A stretch of 64,000 bases of DNA from Methylocella silvestris (GCF_002891535.1 NZ_PDZR01000015.1:33519-97518), one strand, 5' to 3'. Shown: positions 28,642 to 36,446, counted from the stretch's first letter. The notes: generated from the letters alone by a model not told the origin. Numbers and translations are program-made.

Positions 28642-29802
28642 ATGGTCGCGACAGTCTTGAGTTTTGCTGGAGCCATTTGGCTTTGCGTCGCCCTGGCGCT
28701 GCTTTTGACGACCTTCGTTTGCGGCCTTGCCCAGCCCTATATTCAAAGGCGGCGCGCGAGCGCAACCGCCCGTCCGCCCGTCTCGGCGATCCTGCCGATC
28801 AAACATGTCGATCCCGGCTTTGACGTTACGCAGGGCTCGATCTTCACGCAGGACTATCCCGATTTTGAAATTCTGATCAGCGCGGCCGAGGTGGACTCTC
28901 CGGCTCTGGCGGCAGCGCGGCGGATTGCGGCGAAGCATCCCTCCCGTCCCTGCCGGTTTATCCATTCGTCCGGCGCTTTCGCGATCAGCCCGAAGCTGAA
29001 CAATATCGCTGCGCCTCTGGTCGAGGCTCGCCATGACGTCGTCATGACGAAGGATTCAAACATCGCGCTCGACCCGGACGTCATGACGGCTTTCCTGCAA
29101 AATCTGACCTCGGACGTCGGCCTCGTGGTCGGCGTTCCCGTCGCCGTCAGGCCGGAAGGTTTCGCCGCCAGGATCGAGGCGAGCCTTCTTAACGCGCATG
29201 CCCGCCTCCTGCTTTCGGCCTCGGCGCTAGGACTTGGTTTTGGCGTTGGCAAGGTGATGGTTTTTCGACGCGGCGACCTCGAACGCGCGGGCGGCGTCAA
29301 GGCGATGAGCCGAAATCTGGCGGAGGATACGGCCCTCTCGATGGCCATGGCGCGGATCGGCCTCAAAACTGTTTTCGCCCACCGCACCATCCGCCAAGAG
29401 GTCGGCGCGCGCAGTCTCAAAGCCGTTTTTCAACGCCAGGCGCGCTGGGCGGTGATCCGCCGCGCCAATGAATTATCCTACGCGCTGGAGCCGCTTGCGA
29501 GTCCTTTGCCGGCCGCGATTGCGGCCGCTCTTGCCGCGCCGCTTTTCGGATGGCCGGCCCCGGCGGCTTTTGGCGTCACGCTCGGCGGATGGTTTTGCGC
29601 CGAAACGGCTTTTGCCGCCGCCAAGGGCTGGGAGATTTCCCTGTGGTCGCCGTTGGCTTATCTTGGTCGGGAAGCGCTGGCGCTTAGCGCTTGGCTGCGC
29701 GGCTGGACGACGCATGAGGTCATCTGGGCGAGCCATAAGTTCGACGCGCGCAGCGGCGCTCTGGCGCCCCGGCAAAACAGGTCATCGCGCGAGCAAGTCT
29801 AG
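28642..29802 (+). CDS. GT21-like (ceramide glucosyltransferase-type) glycosyltransferase
   Basis: About 386 residues. An N-terminal membrane helix is followed by a GT2/GT21 catalytic domain: PVSAILPIKHVDPGFD, ISPKLNNIAAPL, and MTKDSNIALDPDV for the metal-binding region. The acceptor region is MSRNLAEDTALS and the Q-x-x-R-W equivalent is QRQARWAVIRR. C-terminal membrane helices follow. It likely transfers a sugar onto a membrane lipid such as a ceramide or hopanoid; the acceptor is not known. An in-frame ATG at 28501 would add 47 residues. Confidence 0.8.
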   Translation: MVATVLSFAGAIWLCVALALLLTTFVCGLAQPYIQRRRASATARPPVSAILPIKHVDPGFDVTQGSIFTQDYPDFEILISAAEVDSPALAAARRIAAKHPSRPCRFIHSSGAFAISPKLNNIAAPLVEARHDVVMTKDSNIALDPDVMTAFLQNLTSDVGLVVGVPVAVRPEGFAARIEASLLNAHARLLLSASALGLGFGVGKVMVFRRGDLERAGGVKAMSRNLAEDTALSMAMARIGLKTVFAHRTIRQEVGARSLKAVFQRQARWAVIRRANELSYALEPLASPLPAAIAAALAAPLFGWPAPAAFGVTLGGWFCAETAFAAAKGWEISLWSPLAYLGREALALSAWLRGWTTHEVIWASHKFDARSGALAPRQNRSSREQV

Positions 29803-29808
29803 AGCATA

Positions 29809-29925
29809 TGCGCCCAGATTGAATAAATCTGATTGACCTAAATATCCTCAAGCTTCTGAATCTGAAGCTATTTCTTTTGTCGGCCGAATGCTCCGATTCG
29901 ATCGAAAGCGCTCCGGAAAGTTCGG
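29809..29925. repeat. Imperfect palindromic intergenic element
   Basis: The stretch after the glycosyltransferase gene contains CAGATT...AATCTG and other small inverted repeats, and is bounded by AGCAT and ATGCTCC. It resembles the palindromic elements upstream of typA and mutM but is more degenerate. It separates two convergent genes. Confidence 0.35.
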
Positions 29926-29934
29926 GCGCCGCCT

Positions 29935-30609
29935 TCAATCGGCGGCGTCGGCGGCGCGCTCGCGCTTCTGCTTCTCATGCTGCGTTCCGAACACATAATC
30001 CCACCAGGGCGCGCTGACTCCGAAGCCGCGCGTCGGATCGCGGAAATGATGCATCAGATGCAGGCGGCGCAGCGTCTGGCCGAGGCGCGTCGTCGGATGC
30101 GCATGATGCGTATAATAATGCACCATGTCATAGGCGAGGTAGCCGATGATGAAGCCCATCAGTACGGGATAGCCGTAGGGCAGGCCGAACAGCACCCGGA
30201 CCACCAGAAAGGCGATCAGCATGATCGGAATGCTGAGCAGCACCGGCATGACGAGCCGCAGCGGATCGTTTGGATGATCATGGTGGACGCCGTGAACCAG
30301 GAAATGCAGGCGCGCGCCGATTTTGCTCGGATGTTTGTAGTGGAATGGAAAGCGATGGCCGAAATATTCCGTCAACGTCCAGAGAAGATAGCCGAATGCC
30401 CCCGCAATCAGGACCACGGGAAAACTGAAAGCCTGAAGGCTCCAGACCGCGAGCAGGATAATGACGGGCGTATAGACGAAAACTGGCGTCGACCAATGGA
30501 CGCGGGACAGCTTGTCCAGCAAGGCGTTCTCGAATAGCCGCGGCGAAGCCTTCAGGCGGTCGACATGCTGCGGAATAGTGTAGTCGAAATTGTTTCTGGT
30601 CTGCGTCAT
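29935..30609 (-). CDS. Fatty-acid hydroxylase/sterol desaturase family protein
   Basis: A 224-residue membrane protein with about four helices and the His clusters of the di-iron hydroxylase family: EYFGHRFPFHY, HFLVHGVHHDHP, YYTHHAHP and LHLMHHF. Members hydroxylate fatty acids (for example the 2-position of ceramide acyl chains) or desaturate sterols. It lies convergent with the GT21-like gene, which would fit glycolipid or sphingolipid-type tailoring, but the substrate is unproven. A very basic/acidic tail ends the protein. Confidence 0.85.
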   Translation of the reverse strand: MTQTRNNFDYTIPQHVDRLKASPRLFENALLDKLSRVHWSTPVFVYTPVIILLAVWSLQAFSFPVVLIAGAFGYLLWTLTEYFGHRFPFHYKHPSKIGARLHFLVHGVHHDHPNDPLRLVMPVLLSIPIMLIAFLVVRVLFGLPYGYPVLMGFIIGYLAYDMVHYYTHHAHPTTRLGQTLRRLHLMHHFRDPTRGFGVSAPWWDYVFGTQHEKQKRERAADAAD

Positions 30610-30807
30610 ATCGGCATGGCTCCCGCGCGGCCTTAACCCAGCGTCTTAAAGCAATTTGCCGCAAATCCAAAGATTCAGATCAATCGCTCAGCTGGATGGG
30701 CCCTCCGCGTCGATAGATCGCGCCGGAATATGAGACCGCTCATCGCCTTCTGCGTCCGATCGAATCGATCCGACCGGAACAGCTTTGCGCGGACGGGAGA
30801 TGGAACG

Positions 30808-31779
30808 TCAAACGCCGCGGTGCAGTTCATGGACGCTGAAAAGATCGCCTTCGTCCGTCCACACCCGCTGGCAGGACCATCCCGCCAGTTCCGCCAAAGC
30901 CTTAAATTGCGCAATCGAATATTTGTAAGAGTTTTCCGTATGAATGCTTTCGCCGGCTTCGAACGGAAACAGGCAACCGAGCAGGGCGATTTTTTGCCGG
31001 TGGCGGCTGACGAGATGCATTTCAATCCGGCCCTCGGCCGCGTTGAAGCGGGCTTCGTGGCGGAAGCTTTGCAGATCGAAATCGGCCCCGAGCTCCCGAT
31101 TGAGGCGCGCCAGAATATTGAGATTGAACGCAGCGGTGACGCCGGAGGCGTCGTCATAGGCCGGGATGAGGACGGAGACGTCCTTCAAAAGATCGACGCC
31201 GATGATGAGTTTGCCGCCATGACCCAGTCCCTGCGCCATATGGGTCAGGAGAGCAGCGGCCTCGGCCGGCGCGAAATTTCCGATCGTCGAGCCGGGGAAA
31301 AAGCCCGTCCGCGGCCGCCGCGACAGGCCGGCGGGCAGGATCAGGGGCGCGGAAAAATCGCCGAGCGTCGGAATGACGCGTAGGGTCGGGAAACGGCGGC
31401 CAAGCCGGGCCGACGCTTCGGCCAACGCGCTTTGCGACACGTCGATCGGCGCATAGGCGGCCAGATTGGGCAGCGCGTCCAAAAGAATTTCCGTCTTGCG
31501 GCTCGATCCCGATCCATATTCGACCAACACCGCGCCGGGCGGCGTATGAGCGGCGATCTGGGGCGCCGCTTCGACGAGGATCGCCGCCTCGGTGCGCGTT
31601 GGATAATATTCCGGCAGACGCGTAATCTCTTCGAAGAGATCGCTGCCGCGCGCGTCGTAAAAGAGAAAGCTCGGCAGGGTCTTTTGCGGGCGCGAGAGGC
31701 CGTCGAGGACGATCTGGGCAATGGGACTTGTTGCGGCGTCCTGGACGCTGCCGAGCTTTTGTTCTGCGATCTGCGACAT
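30808..31779 (-). CDS. egtD: L-histidine N(alpha)-methyltransferase (ergothioneine)
   Basis: A 323-residue SAM-dependent methyltransferase. PSFLFYDARGSDLFEEITRLPEYYPTRTE is the signature of EgtD, VEYGSGSSRKTEILLDAL is the SAM loop, and FFPGSTIGNF follows. It trimethylates histidine to hercynine, the first step of ergothioneine synthesis. The ATG at 31779 overlaps the stop of egtB by one base (TGATG), so translation is coupled. A longer ORF upstream lies inside egtB and is not used. Confidence 0.95.
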   Translation of the reverse strand: MSQIAEQKLGSVQDAATSPIAQIVLDGLSRPQKTLPSFLFYDARGSDLFEEITRLPEYYPTRTEAAILVEAAPQIAAHTPPGAVLVEYGSGSSRKTEILLDALPNLAAYAPIDVSQSALAEASARLGRRFPTLRVIPTLGDFSAPLILPAGLSRRPRTGFFPGSTIGNFAPAEAAALLTHMAQGLGHGGKLIIGVDLLKDVSVLIPAYDDASGVTAAFNLNILARLNRELGADFDLQSFRHEARFNAAEGRIEMHLVSRHRQKIALLGCLFPFEAGESIHTENSYKYSIAQFKALAELAGWSCQRVWTDEGDLFSVHELHRGV

Positions 31780-33068
31780 CACGCCTCGTCCGCCAGCCGC
31801 AACCCGCTGAACTGCCAGCGCTGGTGCGGGTAAAAGAAATTTCGGTAGGTTTTGCGCGCATGCCTCTTTGGCGTTGCGCAGGACGATCCGCGCAGCACCT
31901 GCTGGCTGCACATGAACTTGCCATTATATTCGCCGATCGCGCCGGGCTGCGGCCGGTAGCCCGGGTAGGGCGCATAAGCGCTCTGGGTCCATTGCCATGC
32001 GTCCCCGAACATTTGGCGCAGCCCTCCGCGCGGCGTCGCGGGCAGCGGACGCAACGCGTCCTGTTCCAGCATATTTCCGGCGACAGCGATGCCCTCCGCG
32101 GCGGTCTCCCACTCGAATTCGGTCGGAAGCCTTTTGCCGGCCCAGCGCGCGAAGGCGTCCGCCTCATAATAGCTGATGTGGACGACCGGCGCCGCCGGAT
32201 CGATCGTTTGCAAGCCCCAAAGCGTCATCTGCAGCCAATGATCGTCCTGCTGCTCCCAATAGAGCGGCGCGCGCCAGCCTTCCTTCGTCACCTTCGCCCA
32301 TCCATCGGAGAGCCAGAGCGTCGGCGTCAGATATCCGCCATCCGCCATGAACTCCATCCATTCGCCATTTGCGACAAGGCGGTCGGAAAGTTTAAAGGGC
32401 CGCAGCAAGGCCTGATGCCGGGGGGCTTCATTGTCGAAGGCGAAGTCGTCTCCCTTATGTCCGACGAAGCGGAGGCCGCCCTCAAAGGACAGATAGGCCA
32501 TTTCGTTGACGTCGTGACGCGCGCAGGGTTTTGGACTTTCTCGATAGGCGGGACGCAGCGGGTTTTGCGCAAAGAGCGCAAGAATATCTGTGAGCAGCAG
32601 CTCCTGATGCTGCTCCTCGTGATTGACGCCGATTTCCACCCTGCTCAAAAGCTCCGGGTCAGCCGACCGCGCCGAGGCAAAAAGCGCGTGGAGCTGCTCG
32701 TCGACATGGGCGCGATAAGCCAAAACTTCCGGCGCGGTCGGCCGCGTCAGGAGACCGCGCAGCGCTCGCGGCTGGCGCGCGCCCTGTTGCTCGTAATAGG
32801 AATTGAAACAGAAATTGAAGCGGTCGTCGAAGACGCGATAGGTCGGAAGATAGGGCTTCAGCACGAAGGTTTCGAAGAACCATGTCGTATGCGCAAGATG
32901 CCATTTGGTGGGGCTGGCGTCTTCGTTCGCCTGGACCGCCTGATCTTCCGGCCCGAGATGCGAGGCAAGCGCTAGCGTTTGACGGCGAACCGCGAATAGA
33001 TCGTCAGCCAGATTGGCGAGGGGAGGTCGTGGGGCGAGCTCAGGAGACGATATTGCCGGTGCGCTCAT
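31779..33068 (-). CDS. egtB: Ergothioneine biosynthesis protein EgtB
   Basis: A 429-residue two-domain enzyme: an N-terminal DinB-like helical domain whose iron ligands include the HLAHTTWFFE motif (about residues 57-66) and HEEQHQELL (about 147-155), and a C-terminal formylglycine-generating-enzyme fold ending in RHARKTYRNFFYPHQRWQFSGLRLA. It is a non-heme iron enzyme joining hercynine and a thiol donor with oxidation to the sulfoxide. With egtD it gives a two-gene ergothioneine core; no egtA, egtC or egtE is present in the window. Confidence 0.95.
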   Translation of the reverse strand: MSAPAISSPELAPRPPLANLADDLFAVRRQTLALASHLGPEDQAVQANEDASPTKWHLAHTTWFFETFVLKPYLPTYRVFDDRFNFCFNSYYEQQGARQPRALRGLLTRPTAPEVLAYRAHVDEQLHALFASARSADPELLSRVEIGVNHEEQHQELLLTDILALFAQNPLRPAYRESPKPCARHDVNEMAYLSFEGGLRFVGHKGDDFAFDNEAPRHQALLRPFKLSDRLVANGEWMEFMADGGYLTPTLWLSDGWAKVTKEGWRAPLYWEQQDDHWLQMTLWGLQTIDPAAPVVHISYYEADAFARWAGKRLPTEFEWETAAEGIAVAGNMLEQDALRPLPATPRGGLRQMFGDAWQWTQSAYAPYPGYRPQPGAIGEYNGKFMCSQQVLRGSSCATPKRHARKTYRNFFYPHQRWQFSGLRLADEA

Positions 33069-33302
33069 TTTCGATGTCTCCAGGCGTGGCTCTCTCGGCG
33101 CACGTTAATAACTGCGATATCACGGAGCGGGTTCCGCTTCGTGCTTTGCATGCGGAGGGCGCGGCAGACGCCGGCGATCTCTTCCAGGTTCGGAACAATG
33201 GGCGACGGCGTGGGATGGCGATCGCGATGGATGTGGGGTGGCGCGCGCGCCGAACAAGCCCTGTCGATCATGCTTTGGCGACGAGGTGGAAGAGCCGCGT
33301 CA

Positions 33303-33623
33303 TCACGTCGCGCGCCGGCGCAAGGCGCGGCCAAGCACCATCAGCGCCTTCGCATTGACGGCGGGGGCTTCGCTGCCGAAGCCGAACCAGCGCCGCGGCT
33401 GGAGCCGCTCGATCGCCATGAGATCTTCGCCCACGGCAATCAGCGTTTGCGGCGGAGCCTCTGAGAGACCTGGCGCAATGGCGTCGAGATCGGCGGGACG
33501 ATCAGCGTAGGCGCGGGCTCGGCATTTGACGAGATGAGTGACGGTTTGTCGGGCTCGAGCGTGAAGGAGCGCTTCGAGGCGCGCGCGGGGAGGGGATGTG
33601 CGGGCGGAAACGGGAGGCGGCAT
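33303..33623 (-). CDS. Small prophage left-early protein, function unknown
   Basis: 106 residues, basic, not recognised. A GGAG lies about 7 bp before its ATG. It is the first gene to the left of the repressor, and the two operators at 33659-33690 lie just upstream, as expected for a leftward early gene under repressor control. That context is the main support. It could be a DNA-binding or antirepressor-like protein, but no motif shows it. It marks the approximate left edge of the prophage; bases 33069-33302 hold no gene I would call. Confidence 0.45.
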   Translation of the reverse strand: MPPPVSARTSPPRARLEALLHARARQTVTHLVKCRARAYADRPADLDAIAPGLSEAPPQTLIAVGEDLMAIERLQPRRWFGFGSEAPAVNAKALMVLGRALRRRAT

Positions 33624-33658
33624 GGTCTGCTCCGGCGAAAGGCCAAAGCAGAATAGCA

Positions 33659-33690
33659 GGTATTATTACCTATAAAACGGTATTAAAACC
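33659..33690. promoter_or_regulatory. Left operator pair of the prophage repressor
   Basis: Two copies of the 12-bp operator GGTA-N4-TACC type: GGTATTATTACC (33659-33670) and GGTATTAAAACC (33679-33690), 20 bp apart. Matching sites occur on the other side of the repressor gene. They are placed to control the leftward gene at 33623. Confidence 0.65.
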
Positions 33691-33711
33691 TTACGACAAG
33701 CAATCTTACCG

Positions 33712-34347
33712 CTATCGCCTGCGCCACTGACCGGCTCGGACAACCCCCTGGATCGCCGCCGCCCACTCAATTTTGACGCTGCGAATGGGCGCGGCGTTGT
33801 GGCTTTCGAGATCGAAGGTGCCGGCCTTTGCGCCGCGCTGGATTCGCTTGAGATAACGCTTGCCGTCGGCGGTGCGCACAGCCGCCTCCCAGCCGACCAC
33901 CTCCGCGGCGTCGGCTCCTTCGCGCCAGCAGATGATGACGTCGCCGGGGTCATAGCGCGGCCACATGCTGTCGCCTTCAACCTGAAAGGCGATCGCGTCC
34001 GAAGCGATGGGGAAGGGCACTTCTATTTCATAGAGGCCCTCGGGCGGCGTCTGCTCGAATTCGGGAAAAATCTCCGCGCCGGCGCCGATCCGCCCGACGA
34101 CATGGACGCGATTGCCGGGGGTCGGATCGCCGACGCCTTCAAGCAGCCAGGCGGCCGTGGTCTTCAAAACGGGAGCGAGCGCCGTGAGCGTCTCGGTGGT
34201 GACGCCGCGCCGGTCGCCGCTTTTCACCGCCCGTTTCAGATTGCGAATGGCGTCTGGCTTTCGCGCGGCGAGCGAGGCCGCATGGGCCGACAGGCCGACG
34301 ACGGCGAGGCGGCTTTCGATTCGGGTGAGAACGTCTTCGAGTTCCAT
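33712..34347 (-). CDS. LexA/CI-like phage repressor (S24 peptidase)
   Basis: 211 residues. The N-terminal helix-turn-helix covers about residues 1-65. The C-terminal S24 domain has the nucleophile Ser in GDSMWPRYDPGD (about residue 125) and the catalytic Lys in KRYLKRI (about residue 168). Such repressors hold a prophage silent and cleave themselves on RecA activation. The ATG at 34347 is chosen because homology begins there; the ORF is open 124 codons further but runs through the operators and the next gene. An operator copy lies 4 bp upstream of the start, so autoregulation is expected. Confidence 0.85.
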   Translation of the reverse strand: MELEDVLTRIESRLAVVGLSAHAASLAARKPDAIRNLKRAVKSGDRRGVTTETLTALAPVLKTTAAWLLEGVGDPTPGNRVHVVGRIGAGAEIFPEFEQTPPEGLYEIEVPFPIASDAIAFQVEGDSMWPRYDPGDVIICWREGADAAEVVGWEAAVRTADGKRYLKRIQRGAKAGTFDLESHNAAPIRSVKIEWAAAIQGVVRAGQWRRR

Positions 34348-34350
34348 ACA

Positions 34351-34419
34351 GGTAGAATAACCGTACACACTGCCGCGCGCATCAGGTAAATTTACCTGGA
34401 CATTTAAGGTATTTTTACC
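34351..34419. promoter_or_regulatory. Right operator cluster of the prophage repressor
   Basis: Three operator copies between the repressor start and the rightward genes: GGTAGAATAACC (34351-34362), GGTAAATTTACC (34385-34396, inside a perfect 16-bp palindrome) and GGTATTTTTACC (34408-34419). The first and third are each followed by GTACAC. The arrangement resembles lambda OR. No single -35/-10 pair stood out. Confidence 0.7.
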
Positions 34420-34475
34420 GTACACCCTGACCGCGGCGAAACACCGCCGCCGGAGCCAGGGAAGGGTAAGAGGCC

Positions 34476-34817
34476 ATGACGATCCATACTGAAATCCGCA
34501 AATCCCGTTGGACGGGCGAGCGCATCGCAAGACTGGGCTTTCTGCTCGGCATGGGCTGGGACGCGCGCCGCATCGCGGAAGATCCGCTGATTTCATCGAC
34601 CCCGAATAATGTGCATCGTCAGGCGCAGCGCTTTGGCCTCGCCTTCCGCGCCGCCGCCGCCGCCCTCGCCCTGCGCCTGCCCCCCGAGGCGACACAGCAT
34701 TTCGACGCCGCCGCGGCAAGGCGCAACCTGACCCGAGAGGCGATGGTGCGGCTGCTTCTTCTCGTCGTCGCCGCCGATCCCGCCCTCATCGACAATATTC
34801 TCGACGACGGATTTTGA
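34476..34817 (+). CDS. Small phage early protein with HTH-like N-terminus
   Basis: 113 residues. The N-terminal part (about residues 10-55: WTGERIARLGFLLGMGWDA, then NNVHRQAQRFGL) looks like a short helix-turn-helix of the GcrA/SciP-like kind, and the second half is helical and hydrophobic. It is the first rightward gene after the repressor operators. A transcription-regulator role is plausible but not shown. Its stop overlaps the next start (TGATG). Confidence 0.65.
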   Translation: MTIHTEIRKSRWTGERIARLGFLLGMGWDARRIAEDPLISSTPNNVHRQAQRFGLAFRAAAAALALRLPPEATQHFDAAAARRNLTREAMVRLLLLVVAADPALIDNILDDGF

Positions 34818-35335
34818 TGATGGAGCCTGATGCGAAGATCAATGCGCTCGAGGCCCCTTTCCCGCTGCAGTCAAACGGTCTGCCAGAGCGCTGGGATGCC
34901 GAGCAGGTCGCAAAGGCGCTCATCAAGGCCTTCGTCACGCTCGACCGGCTGCCACGGTCGCGCGGACCGAGAGAGCCGGGAGGTCATTGGCCGCGCCACC
35001 AGGTCGAATGGGCCGATCAACTGGCGCAGGCCGAACTTGGCGAAGCCGAGCGCCGGGACCGCGCCGCCACGCTAAATCGAAGCGAGCTTCGTCCGACCAG
35101 CGCTGAAATAGCGCAGATGGACGCCGTCATCGATTGGCTGCGGCAATTGCGGCTCGTCGATAGCGGCATGGCGCTCGTCACCAGCCTGTGGGCGGCGCGC
35201 ACGGCGCGCGGGAGATCAGTTAAAGCCTTGTGCAAGGAGAAGAAATGGGCGCCCCACACATTCTACCGTAAAAGAGCCAAGGCTCTTTCCTATCTGGCGT
35301 CATGGCTCAATGACCGAAACATCCTTGTGTTCTGA
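34817..35335 (+). CDS. DUF6362-like phage protein upstream of the terminase
   Basis: 172 residues. RWDAEQVAKALIKAFVTLDRLPRSRGP near residues 20-50, W residues in GGHWPRH and QVEWAD, and a C-terminal HTH-like region (RSVKALCKEKKWAPHTFYRKR). It resembles DUF6362-type phage proteins that often precede the large terminase, where some act as small terminase or late regulators; this is recollection of context, not proof. The C-terminal HTH would suit DNA binding at the repeat array that follows. Confidence 0.6.
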   Translation: MMEPDAKINALEAPFPLQSNGLPERWDAEQVAKALIKAFVTLDRLPRSRGPREPGGHWPRHQVEWADQLAQAELGEAERRDRAATLNRSELRPTSAEIAQMDAVIDWLRQLRLVDSGMALVTSLWAARTARGRSVKALCKEKKWAPHTFYRKRAKALSYLASWLNDRNILVF

Positions 35336-35349
35336 TCGCCACGCTACGG

Positions 35350-35375
35350 CGCGTTCGTCGGATTTGACGAACGCG
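35350..35375 (+). terminator. Strong hairpin after the early phage genes
   Basis: CGCGTTCGTC (35350-35359) pairs perfectly with GACGAACGCG (35366-35375) around a 6-nt loop. No T-run follows, so it is either a Rho-assisted stop or an mRNA-stabilising hairpin. Confidence 0.4.
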
Positions 35376-35510
35376 TCTCCCCAACCCACTCCTCGCCATC
35401 CCCCGGCGGTCGATGTGGAGCGCGTCGCAAGTTCTGCTGCGCGCAGCGTAATCCACACATGCTTCGACATCGAGGCGTAAGATCACGGCAATCCCAACCG
35501 CGCGAGAGAC

Positions 35511-35549
35511 TTGACGCGCGACGAAATGTGAACGCTTTATGCGCGCATG
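35511..35549 (+). promoter_or_regulatory. Module 1 promoter-like element
   Basis: TTGACG (35511-35516), 18 bp, CTTTAT (35535-35540), overlapping ATGCGCGCAT (35539-35548), a perfect palindrome. This is the most diverged copy. A 33-codon leaderless ORF could begin at 35547. Confidence 0.45.
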
Positions 35550-35749
35550 TGCAGCGCCACAATTGCGCGAGCGCATCCAATCTCCTCGCAACATCATGAC
35601 CATGATCCGGCTGCGCTGTGGCGTCCCGGCATGCGAGGTTGCGTTTAGGTCAAAGCCACAGGGACGGCTGCACGACGCCGCGCAAAAGAGCTTCTGATCA
35701 CTTCATGGTAGTTCTGTAAGATACGTCATATGATGGCTGGCGCGGAACG

Positions 35750-35788
35750 TTGACCTGCAACGGTTTGCGACCCTAATATGCGCGTATG
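35750..35788 (+). promoter_or_regulatory. Module 2 promoter-like element
   Basis: TTGACC (35750-35755), 18 bp, TAATAT (35774-35779), then ATGCGCGTATG (35778-35788). The spacer holds TGCAACGGTTTGCG, close to an inverted repeat. A 24-codon leaderless ORF could begin at 35786. A hairpin AAAGGCG/CGCCTTT (35916-35932) lies about 130 bp downstream and could end a small RNA. Confidence 0.55.
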
Positions 35789-35994
35789 CCGGGCCAGAGA
35801 TGCGTCTGCGTCTTGCCGCAGTCCGTTTCGGATCGCGGGCGCCAACGCACGAATCGCTGACGCGGCGGCCTGTTGGCCCGTAGCAACGACATCCGCTCTG
35901 TTGTGAACAATCGCAAAAGGCGCCGCGCCTTTCATTCTTCCTTCGCCTGCGTCGAGCAATGTAAGATATACGAATCCTGCTTTTGTCTGACGGC

Positions 35995-36033
35995 TTGACC
36001 TGCAACGGTTTGCAAGGCCAATATACGCGCATG
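35995..36033 (+). promoter_or_regulatory. Module 3 promoter-like element
   Basis: TTGACC (35995-36000), 18 bp, CAATAT (36019-36024), then ATACGCGCATG (36023-36033). The spacer holds the inverted repeat TGCAA-CGGT-TTGCA. A 17-codon leaderless ORF could begin at 36031. Confidence 0.55.
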
Positions 36034-36238
36034 CCGAGCCACACTTGCGTCTGGCGCTTTCGGCGGCGTTCTGGAGCCGCATGACGGCGGCGTTGGCAAA
36101 AGCCGAACAATGTTCATCTGCGCTGCCAAAGCGCGGTCGACCGGATCATCTGGTGTTGATCGCGGCGCGCGCCATGCGGCCACACCATTCATGCCGCTGA
36201 ATACGTAAGATCTGATTTTCCTCTACAGCCTGGATGCA

Positions 36239-36277
36239 TTGACTTGCAACTAAATGCAACGCCAATATGCGCGTATG
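36239..36277 (+). promoter_or_regulatory. Module 4 promoter-like element, nearest terL
   Basis: TTGACT (36239-36244), 18 bp, CAATAT (36263-36268), then ATGCGCGTATG (36267-36277). The spacer holds TTGCA-ACTAAA-TGCAA, a perfect inverted repeat. It lies 170 bp upstream of the terL start, so at least this copy could drive the late genes. Confidence 0.55.
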
Positions 36278-36446
36278 CAGCGCCCCTGTTGCGTCGCGAC
36301 GCCATGATCCAGTTCATGCGGCTGCGGCAGCTTATCGGGCCCCTGCGCCAGCAAACACGTCTTGCCGTCCCGTCGCGCGACGATCATCGCGCCGGCGCGC
36401 CTCGCCGCCCTTCGACTTGAATTTTCAACGACGAGACGGATCGTGC

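Larger units (their letters stand above)
35477..36277 (+). repeat. Array of four rigidly spaced promoter-like modules in a stretch without called genes
   Basis: The 1,111 bp between the DUF6362-like gene and terL hold no convincing protein gene. They hold four copies of a 73-bp module starting at 35477, 35716, 35961 and 36205. In every copy GTAAGAT is followed exactly 34 bp later by TTGAC, and that exactly 28 bp later by ATRCGCGYATG. The units repeat every 239, 245 and 244 bp, not multiples of three, so this is not a repeat protein. Sequence between the fixed blocks is largely diverged. Candidates: tandem promoters, a small-RNA array, leaderless micro-ORFs, or a packaging site. Confidence 0.75.

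Noticed and set aside
33065..33334. Minus-strand 89-codon ORF between egtB and the prophage
   Set aside because: It overlaps the egtB start region, is very Arg/His-rich and matches nothing.
35703..36110. Long minus-strand ORFs through the module array (also 35726-36082 and 35932-36192)
   Set aside because: They cross the repeated modules in different frames from copy to copy, lack ribosome-binding sites and match no family. The open frames are what GC-rich non-coding DNA gives.
36267..36446. N-terminal extension of TerL starting in module 4
   Set aside because: The added 60 residues are Ala/Arg-rich and unlike terminases. The conserved protein starts at 36447.
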